A stretch of 64,000 bases of DNA from Microvelia longipes (taxonomy: Eukaryota; Arthropoda; Insecta; Hemiptera; Veliidae). The notes under the pieces were generated by a model that did not search any database, had not been told where the DNA came from, and was given only the letters and a program-made list of their open reading frames with translations. The stretch lies in the NCBI GenBank assembly GCA_018340805.1, contig JACMZG010001908.1, positions 42,900,634 through 42,964,633 on the forward strand. Direction: 5' to 3'. Numbering within the stretch: position 1 is the first letter of the stretch; every line of letters starts with the position of its first letter. Made by a program: the position numbers and the translations under genes. This document shows positions 44,987-56,099 of this stretch, piece after piece.

Positions 44987-46039
44987 GTAAGTAAAGTACA
45001 TTTTCTCAAAATTAGAGGTACGGCATGATTAACTTTACAATGGACGCCGGTCATAAGTTCCGAGATTTCCCAGGATATGCAACTGTACTGCATTCAATCC
45101 CTTGTCTTGGTATCCTTGCTGTACTTACAGCCAGGACATCATATTTTTCGGAATTCTATGTTTGTAAGAGGAATGTAATTTTTTAAAATTATATTTTTGA
45201 ATTATTCTAAATTATATACAAGATGTATTAGAAAACGAAAATAGTTATTAGAAACGAAACAGATATATTTATTTACAGTCTTTAAGCATGGTGGGTTAAA
45301 TAACTCTACCTCACCTTATTTCTCTTCTCTCCGGTACTGACGATGACCGCGTCGGTTGCAAGCCGGTTATGCAATTTAAAATAAATATCTTGAAGTGAAT
45401 TTTATTTGATCTTAATCATACATACCATCTGTGCGTTGACTTCTCTTTCATGTACCCATATTGTCTTGAAGTTCTGATTATTTACAAAAAAGAGGTTCTA
45501 CGGACTAGTTTAAGTACTTAACCTGGATGTAGAATATGTCTACTACTGACTTATTTATTTATAATTTACGGCGCGAGCCAATATACAAAAATCAAGAAAC
45601 AAAAATTTATAAAATTAAGATAAAAAAATAAGTTACAGTATAATTAATATAATATATCAACGTCCATAGTTCTGTATAATACATCACTGATCGTCCATAG
45701 TTGTGATAAATATATTATTTATCCCATAATTTATATATACTTTTATAATAATAAAAGTATTATGTAAGTGTGCTCTAATTTTTGCACGATTTAGACTGAA
45801 CGGCTTGTATCAAAAGTCAATTGCCCTCTGTAAACAACTATACATACATAAATCATAAGACAGGGCGTCAAATTTTTAAAAGCCCAAAAAGTTTTGGAGT
45901 TAATTTAAATTTTTATCGCGTTGAAAATATTTTTTGGACGTCATATACAATATTGGGGTTCAATTAAAACTTTTATTAACATGTTTTGGTAAAAATATTT
46001 TTGTACATATATTTTTGGTTAAAATAAAGAAATTATTAT

Positions 46040-46103
<64 letters not shown>

Positions 46104-46123
46104 AAGATATAATATATATATAT

Positions 46124-46165
<42 letters not shown>

Positions 46166-47078
46166 GTATTAGATCAATTCAATTGTTTGCTTAAATGAAC
46201 AGAGACTCGTCTACTTTTAAATGTTAATGTTGGCTCTTGCACCGTGAATTGTCTGCTGTGGTGATAAAACAGAAGATAAGACAGATTTTACTGATAACAT
46301 TAACACACTATTAGTATAAGCTTATTTTTTTATTGCAGTTGACCTGCTATACATGTCAGTTGGATGTGTAATGACCTGGCCCAGTCCGTTAGTCGGTCGA
46401 ATAAATTACACAATCGAGCAAGTTTCATGGATCGGGTCATTAATGGCATTAGGAGCCACACTTGGACCAGCCATAATGTCTACACTGGTGTCCAGACTTC
46501 CAAGAAAACCATTGCTACTGGGATGCGGATGCACATTCTTAGTATCATGGGCGATATTAGCTTCAAGTTCCGCTTTTCCCGTGGTTTGCGTTGGTCGTAT
46601 TATAGCAGGAGCTGCGATGGGCATTTCATTTATTGCTATACCTGTGTATTTAACAGAAATTGCGGATGTGAGTACACACTGTTTGTTTAATTGTATATCA
46701 TGTGTAGATATGTCTAAAGTGGTCTTAAGTTAGTGGGCTTGTGTATACCTATATAATTTTCTTTATTGTATATCATTTCTAAAGTCATCCTAAGTTAGTG
46801 CGTTAAATCAGTGACTCTTACTCTACCGTGTCGTAAGAAGACTATGTTTTTCATAAGCTGCCCAAGAACTTAAAAACAGCCAAAATAGAGACACAGCTTC
46901 CTATCCCATAATTTTAGGATTATGGAACATCTTTACAAGCCAGGGGCAAGTATCAGCACAGTAATAATAATTTCTTCGAATATATAAGGTTACAACATGC
47001 ATTGTATTATGCATGCAACCGATAATTTCAAACATTTCGTAATATATATAAATAAATATTATACATATATAATATATA

Positions 47079-47150
<72 letters not shown>

Positions 47151-48379
47151 TCAGATTTCATTAATTACATCTACTGTATGCATTGTACGCACAACAATTT
47201 TTAATATAGTACCTTAAAGATAGTTAGCACCAATGGTAGAAATTTAACGTAATTTAATATAAATACTTAATAGACAAACAAGAAAAAAATATGAAAATGA
47301 ACTATATGATATAATTAGAAACTGAATGATACAATTAGAACTAAAATAGCCTTATCTATTTAAAAGGTAGCATTATCTATTAATTGTTTATTAATCTCTA
47401 AGTTCATAATTATAGAATAAATAAAGTAAAATTGTGAAACACATTCTTATTCTATTAATTTCCACCCATCAATAAAAATATAATAAGGGAGTGTTAAAGA
47501 ACTCAAAAGTTAATCAAGGGAGTTTGGGAAATAATAACCCCATAAGCATAGGCTTTTTATGAAAATACAATATAAAGGTTGAGAGCACTTATTTTCAAGG
47601 GACCTCAACCTTCAACCTACAAACCCCGGGTTATAGGGCAGAATCTGCCCCGCAGGTTAGGAAGCTAATGTTAAATTATAAATATCGCTCTACCACAAGT
47701 CAAGCCAAGCATTACATAAACTATAATTTAAAAGATTTAAAGTTTGTAAAATAAAACTATTAAATTACGATATTAATTGAGTTGCTTGTAATTAAACATG
47801 ATTACCTCCTGTCGACAAGCTTACTATGAATAAATAACAACATAACAAGGTAAATAAATAAAAGTACAGGGTTTCACTCCTTAATAATCATTACATTATG
47901 TAATATTTTGCAAAATTTATGGGTGATTTTTCGAAGTCTGGAAATTGTACATAATAGAGTTAACTTCACGTCTGTATTATTAATTTAATAATGATTTTAT
48001 CAAGTATAATAATTTGTTTCTTAATTTATTCAGCGATACATAATAGTCTTAAAACTATTATGTATTCAAACATTTTCATATAATTTTTTTCTTGTTTGTT
48101 TATTAAGTATTTATGTTAAATTACGTTTATAGTGGAACGTATGATTAAGTTCTTCTCGTATAACATAATTACGTTTGAATAGTTTCTGAATTCACGAAAT
48201 TGATGATTTAACGTATAAAAATATAAAACATTAATTAAATTCATCATTCGCCATTAATTGGTCAGGAGTTAACGTCAGTGGCGATTATACAGGGGATCTT
48301 TTCTATTGTCTATTAATTACATAGAAGTTAAAATCTCTTCTTACTTAATCAGGTATATCCTAAAATGGCAGTGAATATG

Positions 48380-48451
<72 letters not shown>

Positions 48452-51400
48452 GTATGTATGTATGTATACATACTGAACAACAGCTCAATGCTGATTTGCA
48501 TGGATGCTTTGAAAAAAGAATATGTAAATTTTAATTAGTAAAATCAGAATTTGCAATAAATTTTGATATGATATGATGTATGTATGTATAATATAAATAG
48601 AAAATTGTTTAAAGGACTTAGACCAAATAAAATATATCAGAACGAGTCATAAACTATGTCAGATCATGATGCTTGTAAAAATAACAGAAAAGGATTATAA
48701 TAGTCCGCTAAAATCGCGATCCCATCTGTCATGTCATCGCAATTTTATTATATTAATTACGAATACATTAATCACACACTGCGATCGCATGTATGCGATT
48801 CAAGTTGTGGAATCCAAGAGACTCTTAGCGTCCCTAAACCTATCTAAACAGAAAAAGAATAAAATTTTCCATATTTTAAAACTTCGCAAAAAGTTATTCG
48901 TTGAAAACTAGTTAAATCCTGACTGGATTAGTATAACCAAAGATAATGTTCTATCTTGTTATATCTCCGGTTATATAACCGAAGATATAACAAGATAAGA
49001 TATATATCTTATCTAGCAGACCCTTTAAAGTGTGATTTTTTTGTACTTCTTATAGAAACCAATTTATGGTTTATTTGAAGCCTCCAATAAACCGCTCCTA
49101 ACAATGAAATATTAATTGCCACAAGTGTCATTATTTCTTATATCTAATGGTAAAATAAACAAAAAAATCTAAAAATGTATAATAATAATAATTCAGGTCG
49201 AAGAAAGACAAGCGGTAACGACATTTGTTGATTTTTTCCTTGGGCTCGGATTCCTATTGGTTTACTACGGAGGACCGCTGCTCTCATACATTGAGATACA
49301 AGGTGTTTGCTCCATATTTGCCTTGCTCTTCATAGTCAGCTTCGCTTCATACCTTCCTGAGAGCCCTCTATATCTAGTTAGTAGGGGACATAAAGATGAA
49401 GCTATGCAAGTATTAGTTGAATTGAGAAAATCAGAAATTTTGGCGACGCAAGAACTTGAAGAATTACAGGTATAGTAGAAAGTTTTCAGTACTATGAAAT
49501 GGTTACACAGGTTTCAAACTTTTATGGACACAATACTAAAAGTTTGTTCTCGTAACATTGGAGCGCAAGTATGATAATTCACTTTTGCATCAAAGCATAA
49601 TAATAATCCATGGGGAAAATCCTTTGACTTTAAGTCGGAGCGGTGGTAACTACCAAGCAAGTAGGTCATGTTGTTGGGCCCTTTTTGCCAGCTCCCTAAG
49701 ATAGTTTTCTACTTCTTTTAATTTCAAGTGTTGGTATACACTTGAAATGTATCTAATCTAGACATAAGAGTCGTGAATTTCTATGCTTCTTCTCTTGCTT
49801 TTTTAATGTTTCCTCTCATGCTTTTTCAAGCAATCATACATATTTTCACTGACTCATAGAGTCTTTTAAAAATAAGGAAAAACACGTGCCCTTACTGTTA
49901 ATCAAAACCTCCTTACACTTTAAACTACAAGGCAGACACACTATATATAGGATTATTATGAAACTGCTATGAGGGTCCTAAATTTTGCCTATACCCAGTT
50001 TCTTTTAGGGTAAGGGATCTAAAATCTACCGACAACCCACGGGCTCGAAACCACTGGCTTTACGTCCCTTTTGAAGGACGTGGTACGCAGAATTTTTATA
50101 CCTCTCATAAAAATCACAGAGGCCCGTGCTGGGATTGAACCCATGACTAAATTAACTCGGAAGTTTAAAGTCCACTCATTCTGTGTATTGGCTGCATACC
50201 TTAACCACTATTACACCACGGATGACCCTCTCTGCCTTCATAATCATGAAGGTGCTTACTGCACCTTGGGCCTGGCGTATTGTACCGGCGTAACTGTGTG
50301 ATTGCACAACTGTGCACAAATAAATGTACACAAAGCTAAACTTACAAATAAAAACATCACCTGCTTATAATCCCCTGTCCACATGTCCCCGCTCCTAAAA
50401 GCCTCCCACTATATGTTAGTACCTTCCACGAGAGCTGGTTATGCCAAACATAATTAAAACGTATCAGCTTTCAGCTACTAGTCGAAAGTAGTGGCTAGAG
50501 TTATGGCTAGTGATGCTTTGTATAGTCCATGTGTCTACATGTAAACATTCAATATGAATATCGCTAATAGTTTCATGCTATATTGTGGCTAATACCGATC
50601 ACGCATATTCTTGGCCTGTTTTGATTTGTCTTATAGCTACGTAGTAGATTTTCTTATACAAATACAAATACTTTTTATTTCCAATAAACAAACAAAGAAA
50701 CAGAATATACTATAAAAAAAACAATGAATGCTCATTGACATGAATGACATGATCATGTCATTAATATTGATAAATATATCAATATTTATACTTTTTTACA
50801 AAAACCTATATTATAGGGCGGCCTCTGCAGTGAACTACAATAATAATGCAATTATACATTTTTATCTTGCTTTTGAGTCGCCCAAATCCGTTTTTAATTT
50901 AGTACCAGAACGTTAGACGCTTTTCTGATACAGTTTTAGGCAGAAAGTTGTATAAAGAAACTGCCAAATGACATAAATTATAAATAAAACCTTAATGGGA
51001 ATTTCCATAAAGTTCTGTTTTGAGTATAGAGGCGAAGGGGGAAATAAAAAAATCGAGGAGCAATGCTGCATGAAAAAGGAATTTAAGTTATCTTTATAAA
51101 CACATAACGACCCCTCTAATCCTAGTTGTTTTTCCCAGTAATTTTTAAACCTCAAATTAAGCTTTATAAGCCTTTCCATTTCCCTGTACCGTACTTTATA
51201 TCATAAATAACATGGTAATCTTTCCAAACTAATCATATTGTATCTGCTATACCGACGCCATATAGTACTGGTCCATCAAAAATAGTCTCGCAAGACAGCC
51301 ATTTTTAAATTTTATCCACTTTTAAGATAAGTATAATGTGTGTGCGAATAATACCTTATAGATAAGAGTTTTTTTATTTCAGAAATACAATGAAGAACAA

Positions 51401-54400
51401 TCTAAAGGTAGCGAAGACGAGAGTTTACTCTCTTTATTAAAAAAGCCAGGTCACACGAAAGCCCTCGTCCTGAGCATTATCCTCATGACATTGCAACAAA
51501 CTAACGGCATCACTGTATTTATCAGTTACTCAGAACCAATCATGGCCAAAATGTCAATACCAGTGGACGCGAGTATGGCTGCGGTCATATTTGGTGCTAG
51601 CAATCTACCGTGTTTTGTTATATCGCCTCCTATGGCTAGGTATTTAGGAACCAAGAAGTCTCTCTTTATAACTGCTGTCATTATGGCTATATCCTTGGTA
51701 AGTTGTTGAAAAGTTACGATAATTTTTATACTTTAAATTAGAATAACGCTATTAAAATCATGATATGACTTTATCGGTGTTCAATTCTGCGAAGGCATCA
51801 ACTAATATGAAGTTTTCCCAATGAAAACCAAGTACAATTTAGACAAAGAGTATATAAGTACTATATATACTTATTACTACTCTAGTCTATATATATTACT
51901 AGTCTATATACTATATAGACTTATACTTATAGATAGATTACTTTGTCTATTTTATAAAATAGACTTATACTTACTCGTATATTATACATCTCTTTGACTA
52001 TATAGAGAACCTAGCAGTGCAAACTAGAGTGCCTGTATAATCAGGCACTCTAGTGCAAACCTTATTCTCTTTATTTATCAAAAACAAGAGAACCTCTCAT
52101 TAAGCTTACAAATAAAGTGAAGTGCGACTAAACCACATGACCAAATTGAAACACTAGTTAGAAACGGTTTTTTTTACATGTCAGGTTATTTTACCAAAAC
52201 TGGCATGGCGCCTTTATTATTTAATTATATAAATTATATTATATTAAATCGTTCGCTATACTTTTGATTACGTTTTTTTATAGCTTACAAATAGGCCCAT
52301 TTGTATAAAAATTATAAATATTTTCTCACACACCGTTTTGGAGTAATTAGGTCCTAAAGTTACAATGGTTACAATTGTTTAAAAAATTCACTATTAGGTG
52401 CGATATTTTGATTTTTGCTGCCCCCTGTGATGCGCCTTGGTATACTTACTATTACATTACTTAAAGCAACACAGACTGTTACAGAAGCATAGCTACAGCA
52501 TTGGAGGCACTCGTGCAAAATATTGTCGAGTATACAAACGATTTACGGTACTCAAAATTTTTGTTTATATTGCATTTATTTCTACAATTTAGTATAAAAT
52601 GTTAATAATTTGAGTTAGAAATACGTTTTGTAACAACCAATAGAGATTTAAGTACGAATTTTTAAATACTAGGTTTGTTTAAATTACTTAAAACAAGCGG
52701 CTAATCAAACTTTTTTTTCGGGTACACTACTTAACTTAGTACATTTTTGCGAGTGATTTTTGTTTTTTCCTCTACAAATATTAATTGTAATTTAACAAAT
52801 TTAACTAAACATTTTTGAATATAATAAAAGCAATTGTAATTTTAAGCTATATTTAAGGCAATACATTGTCCCCTGTATGTTCATCAATATTTTAATAAAA
52901 ACATGTACTTTACCTTTACTATAGTTTCTCATTTTCTTTAACCGATTTATTGTAACAATTATTTCACAGAATTTAATACAAAATCATTAAACTATCATAT
53001 TAAAGCTTAGTATTAAAGTAAGAAAACACGATAAAAAGTAAAACTCACCTAATCTAAGCACCTAATGATATCAGTGTTGCCAATAAAACTAAGTAAAAAA
53101 ACGAAAATCCTAAGAAGCGCATGCGCAGTTATTCCAATTTTAGCTATTTTTACATAAAGACATCATAGAGATAATAGTAGAGGGGGCATAGCCTATCACA
53201 ATACATTCAGAGGCCTGAAACATTTTTTTGGGGCTCTGTGTAACCTCCTTTTATAGTGAGGTAAGGTTATAATAAATAAATTTATTTTGGCTTCCAACAA
53301 ATTTTTTGTGTTTTGATTTGTATTTTTAACATTCTACTATATAATTTATTCTTCAGGTTACTTTTTTGATGTTTCAAAATTGAACCTATAGGACCCCTCT
53401 AGTAAAAATATCTCTATGAATTATTTATTTTTGAGCATAGAGATATATACTAGATAGGGCATAGTCTATCTTATTACATTGAATGGCCTGAAACATCTTT
53501 TTGGGGCTCCGTATAACCTCATTGAAACCTCCTCTAAGAGTAAGATAAGGTTATAACAAATCAATCGTTGTCGGCTTTTCTCGGATAGTTTGGGTTTTGT
53601 TTCCTATTAAAAACATTGTATTATACATGTTACTGTATTTTTTAATGTTTATTTCATCATATTAATACTCTATGGTGTTCAGGTTACTTTTTTGATGTTT
53701 CAAAATTCAACCGATAGGGCCTCTCTAGTAATATCTCTATGTTTTTGAGCCAGCTATAAGCTGATCACGCATGTCTCAATTTTTTCACACAGGTTAGTAT
53801 AGGAGTTTCCCTACTTGGTTTATATATTACTTTAGCATCAAACTATGTTTCACAGCAAATAAATCACAGCAAATAAAAAATATAAACTTCTTATATTTGG
53901 ATTCGGATTCTATCCAAAATTAAAATTTCGGGATTCTATCCTACCCTGCTTTACGAAAAATAGTTTTAGTAATACACCAATAGGATATTATGTGTAGAAT
54001 AAAAGTTATATAATTTATGTTTGTATGTCTAGATAGTGTTTACAGTCTATGTAGAGTTGGACAGACTGGAATATGAAGTATCTAGATATAATTACGTTCC
54101 CATTATATCTATAGTTATATACAACATCTTCTTCTGCTCAGGTTTGGTTCTCTTTACCTTAATTGTAGTAAATATCAAATAAATTATAAAAAGAGGCACA
54201 CTTATTTGCATTTAAAAAGAAACATAAAAAAGCAAAACAATTTCACATCGGCTCATCACATCTGGATCTGAAGAATATATAGCGGGACAATACTAAACTC
54301 TAAATAACTTCATAGGGAATTTTCAGACTTCCACCAAAAAAATCTAAAACTGTCCTCTCCTTTATGTATGATTGTTTTCTGACTTAAATCAATGGGCAAT

Positions 54401-55809
54401 TACGATTACGAGTTTATGTAATTTTGAAACGAATGTACATACATACAATACTTCTAAAATAAATACGTAAACATTGCTTAATAATGTAAACAAATTTACA
54501 TGAATTATCTTTTCGTCAAATCCTCTATGTAGTCAAAGTCGAAAAACAAGGGCATATCAGCAGTCAAGAGAACTAATTTAAGAAAAACAGTACTACTGTA
54601 ATAAAATCTGACTTGATAAACTTTATCATTACTAAAATATGACAGTATGAAAATAGTGTTGAGGAACCAATAAGGTTGGTCTGAATAGAAATTAAGAGTG
54701 TGGTTTAACATCCAGGACTAATCTCATTGGCTCCATCACATTATTTTCCCACGCTGTCAACTGATTTTAGCCATGTGTCGTATTATAAGACAAATAAATC
54801 TGAAATAAATAGACATTTATAATATTATTTTACGTACTAATTGTTTACTGTAATGCAGGTGTTGAGCCACTGTCCTGGACCATGGTTGCAGAAATTTCAC
54901 CTGCAAAATTAAAAGGATTCATATGCTTTATATCTACAGCAGCATGCTGGCTCACAGCTTTTATATTTTTACTAGCATTTGAACCAGCATGTATTGCTAT
55001 CGGAAGAACAACTGTATTTGCACTCTTTTCGCTATCTCTTGTCATAGAATCATTTTACATTATGGTAACAAAATTGTTTATTTATGAGTTTGCATAGATA
55101 AGGTTGTGTATAAAGAATATTGAATTGGCTAAAAATAAATAAATACAGGGTAACAATTTAAGTAAGATAAATTTAGGAAGGTTTATACATCTACATTACT
55201 TGAAGATGTATGGTTAGTTTTAATGGAGTTTATTTAAGTAAAAGAAGAAATTTCTCCACACCAAACATGTATCTTTAATTGCAATGTGCTTTCAACCTAA
55301 CATGAGACCATCATCAGTTCCAGCCATTGAATAAAGAAAATGGAGAGAGATGAGTATTTTAGATCAAATATTAAAGACAGACTCATGTTATGAGAGATTT
55401 TACTAATGACTCAGCGTTATACAGCTTAAGTAGTTAATTTAGTAAGTAAATAAAAAAGACAGTTTATAATTTCCACTAAAAAGCTAAATTCCACTAAAAA
55501 AAAAGCAAGGGAGATATTACACTCCACCACTGATTTTATTTGTAAGTTTTTTAGTGGACCTCAAAAAAGCTATTAAAACAATAAATCAATCAGCTTTATT
55601 AAGATATAATAAACTAAATTTAAGTAGATAATCGTAGTTAACATATTCTTCTTTAAAAGTAGAATAGTACTTAATTTACATATTTTTTAGCTGCATATTT
55701 TATTATGTTGCAGATATTTTTACCAGAAACTAAAGGATTGTCGTTGCAAGAAATACAGAACAAATTAAAAGGGAATAAAAAAGAAACTGATAGACCATCA
55801 GGATTGTAG
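44932..55809 (+). CDS. MFS sugar transporter, Tret1-like (7 exons)
   Basis: Coding exons 44932-44986, 46339-46667, 49197-49469, 51383-51697, 54033-54141, 54859-55064, 55714-55809; 1,383 nt, 460 aa, all GT-AG and phase-consistent. Family features: TM1 segment VGCVMTWPSPLV; PESP at aa 182-185 at the end of TM6; a charged central loop (aa 220-242); QQ at 257-258 in TM7 (LQQTNGITVFISYSEP); EPLSWTMVAEISPAKLKG before TM11; and PETKG at 433-437 after TM12. These match insect facilitated trehalose transporter (Tret1)-like and other class I sugar porters, moving sugar across the plasma membrane by facilitated diffusion. Length equals the family norm. The TM2-3 and TM8-9 GRR/K loops are degenerate (SRLPRK, RYLGTKK). 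The substrate cannot be read. Confidence 0.93.
46038..46165. repeat. (TA)n microsatellite
   Basis: Intronic TA tract with interruptions, in the intron before exon 2. Confidence 0.9.
46339..46667 (+). CDS. Sugar transporter exon 2 (aa 19-128)
   Basis: Acceptor tttattgcag. Encodes TM1 to TM4: DLLYMSVGCVMTWPSP, VSWIGSLMALGATLGP, then the degenerate loop SRLPRKPLLL and CVGRIIAGAAMGISF. Ends TEIAD at donor GTGAGT, phase 0. Confidence 0.95.
47040..47148. repeat. (TA)n microsatellite
   Basis: Intronic TA tract; the Tyr-Ile frame on the minus strand is artefactual. Confidence 0.9.
47150..48380. other. Intron sequence, no feature seen
   Basis: Part of the 2.5-kb intron between exons 2 and 3. It is AT-rich, with no exon, RNA gene or named repeat recognised. 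Confidence 0.5.
48382..48465. repeat. (TA)n/(TGTA)n microsatellite
   Basis: TA tract ending in a short TGTA run; intronic. Confidence 0.9.
48954..48995. repeat. Near-perfect palindrome, 21-nt arms
   Basis: tcttgttatatctccggtta plus t is followed directly by its reverse complement with one mismatch and no spacer. Intronic, about 200 bp before exon 3. Confidence 0.88.
49197..49469 (+). CDS. Sugar transporter exon 3 (aa 129-219)
   Basis: Acceptor aataattcag. Encodes VEERQAVTTFVDFFLGLGF (TM5), the TM6 segment, and SYLPESPLYLVSRGHKDEA. Donor GTATAG at 49470 is weak; phase 0. Confidence 0.95.
49625..50240 (-). mobile_element. tRNA-derived SINE, copy 4, antisense
   Basis: Reverse-complement copy of the 28781-29352 element, close over its whole length: shared gggttcaatcccagcacggg, gggtataggcaaaatttagg, gattgcttgaaaaagcatga and ctggcaaaaagggcccaaca. 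It has a short internal insertion between the A- and B-box regions and a local duplication near 49790-49815. The plus-strand frame 50071-50301 across it is not a gene. Confidence 0.88.
51383..51697 (+). CDS. Sugar transporter exon 4 (aa 220-324)
   Basis: Acceptor ttttatttcag. Encodes the charged central loop (KYNEEQSKGSEDESLLSL), then TM7 with LQQTNGITVFISYSEP, and TM8-TM9. Donor GTAAGT at 51698, phase 0. Confidence 0.95.
52023..52054. repeat. Palindrome, 13-nt arms
   Basis: actagagtgcctg, six bases, then caggcactctagt. Lies after an irregular palindromic AT stretch at 51850-52000. Intronic. Confidence 0.85.
53164..53418. mobile_element. MITE family 11, copy 2
   Basis: Contains gggggcatagcctatcacaa, ggcctgaaacat and gaggtaaggttataataaa, then aggttacttttttgatgttt, and ends gacccctctagtaaaaatat followed by ctctatg. 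The left end is catagagataatagtag, inverted to the right end. Confidence 0.7.
53436..53740. mobile_element. MITE family 11, copy 3 (adjacent to copy 2)
   Basis: Same order of blocks as copy 2, in the same orientation and only about 18 bp away: catagagatatatactagat (left end), ggcctgaaacatc, gttataacaaatcaatcg, aggttacttttttgatgttt, and ggcctctctagtaatatctc then tatg (right end). Confidence 0.75.
54033..54141 (+). CDS. Sugar transporter exon 5 (aa 325-361)
   Basis: Acceptor ttgtatgtctag. Encodes VFTVYVELDRLEYEVS and YVPIISIVIYNIFFCSG (TM10). Donor GTTTGG at 54142 is weak; phase 1. Confidence 0.88.
54646..54786. mobile_element. MITE family 1, copy 4
   Basis: tgaaaatagtgttgaggaac, caataaggttggtct, then the inverted set actaatctcattggctcc, ttcccacgctgtcaactgat, then tttagccatgtgt. 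Ends about 70 bp before exon 6. Confidence 0.75.
54859..55064 (+). CDS. Sugar transporter exon 6 (aa 361-429)
   Basis: Acceptor actgtaatgcag. Encodes GVEPLSWTMVAEISPAKLKG and the last two membrane segments. Donor GTAACA at 55065, phase 0. Confidence 0.93.
55230..55330 (+). repeat. Family 2 end fragment
   Basis: tttctccacaccaaacatg, then ctttcaacctaacatgagac and catcatcagttcc, matching ends at 470-530 and near 5200. Intronic. Confidence 0.6.
55714..55809 (+). CDS. Sugar transporter exon 7 (aa 430-460, stop)
   Basis: Acceptor tattatgttgcag. Encodes IFLPETKGLSLQEIQNKL and a short basic-acidic tail to TAG. PETKG is the family signature after TM12. Confidence 0.95.
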   Translation: MFLPETKGLSLQEIQNKLKGNKKETDRPSGL

Positions 55810-56073
55810 ATTTGCGTAACAGGAGATATACTTCTTATTGGATTCTTACAAAACCTTAGAATCTAAGTAGAAAATATGCAAGGCTGCTGGGACTATTTTA
55901 GAACCTCTGTCAAAAATAGTTTTGACCAATGAAACCTCTATATCTTTCATAAGATAAGAAAAGAAAGGGTTTCTAGTACATTATACACAGAGTCAAACTT
56001 AGTATAACCCTTATCATCCAGTTAAGGCTCCATTACAATGTAAACAAATTTTACTACCTAATGCAGTATGTAG

Positions 56074-56079
56074 AATAAA
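56074..56079 (+). terminator. Candidate polyadenylation signal
   Basis: AATAAA 265 nt past the sugar transporter stop, followed by a second overlapping AATAAA. Plausible but one of many AATAAA hexamers in this A-rich DNA. Confidence 0.3.
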
Positions 56080-56099
56080 ATAAAACATCACTCAATGGT

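Noticed and set aside
45025..45185. Frame starting MINFTMDAGHKFRD after the first transporter exon
   Set aside because: Lies in the first intron; it does not match sugar-transporter N termini and has no suitable splice link to exon 2.
46364..46690. 108-codon frame overlapping transporter exon 2 in another frame
   Set aside because: Shadow of the real exon, which has the MFS motifs and correct splice phases.
50071..50301. 76-codon plus-strand frame in the transporter intron
   Set aside because: It is the antisense reading of a SINE.
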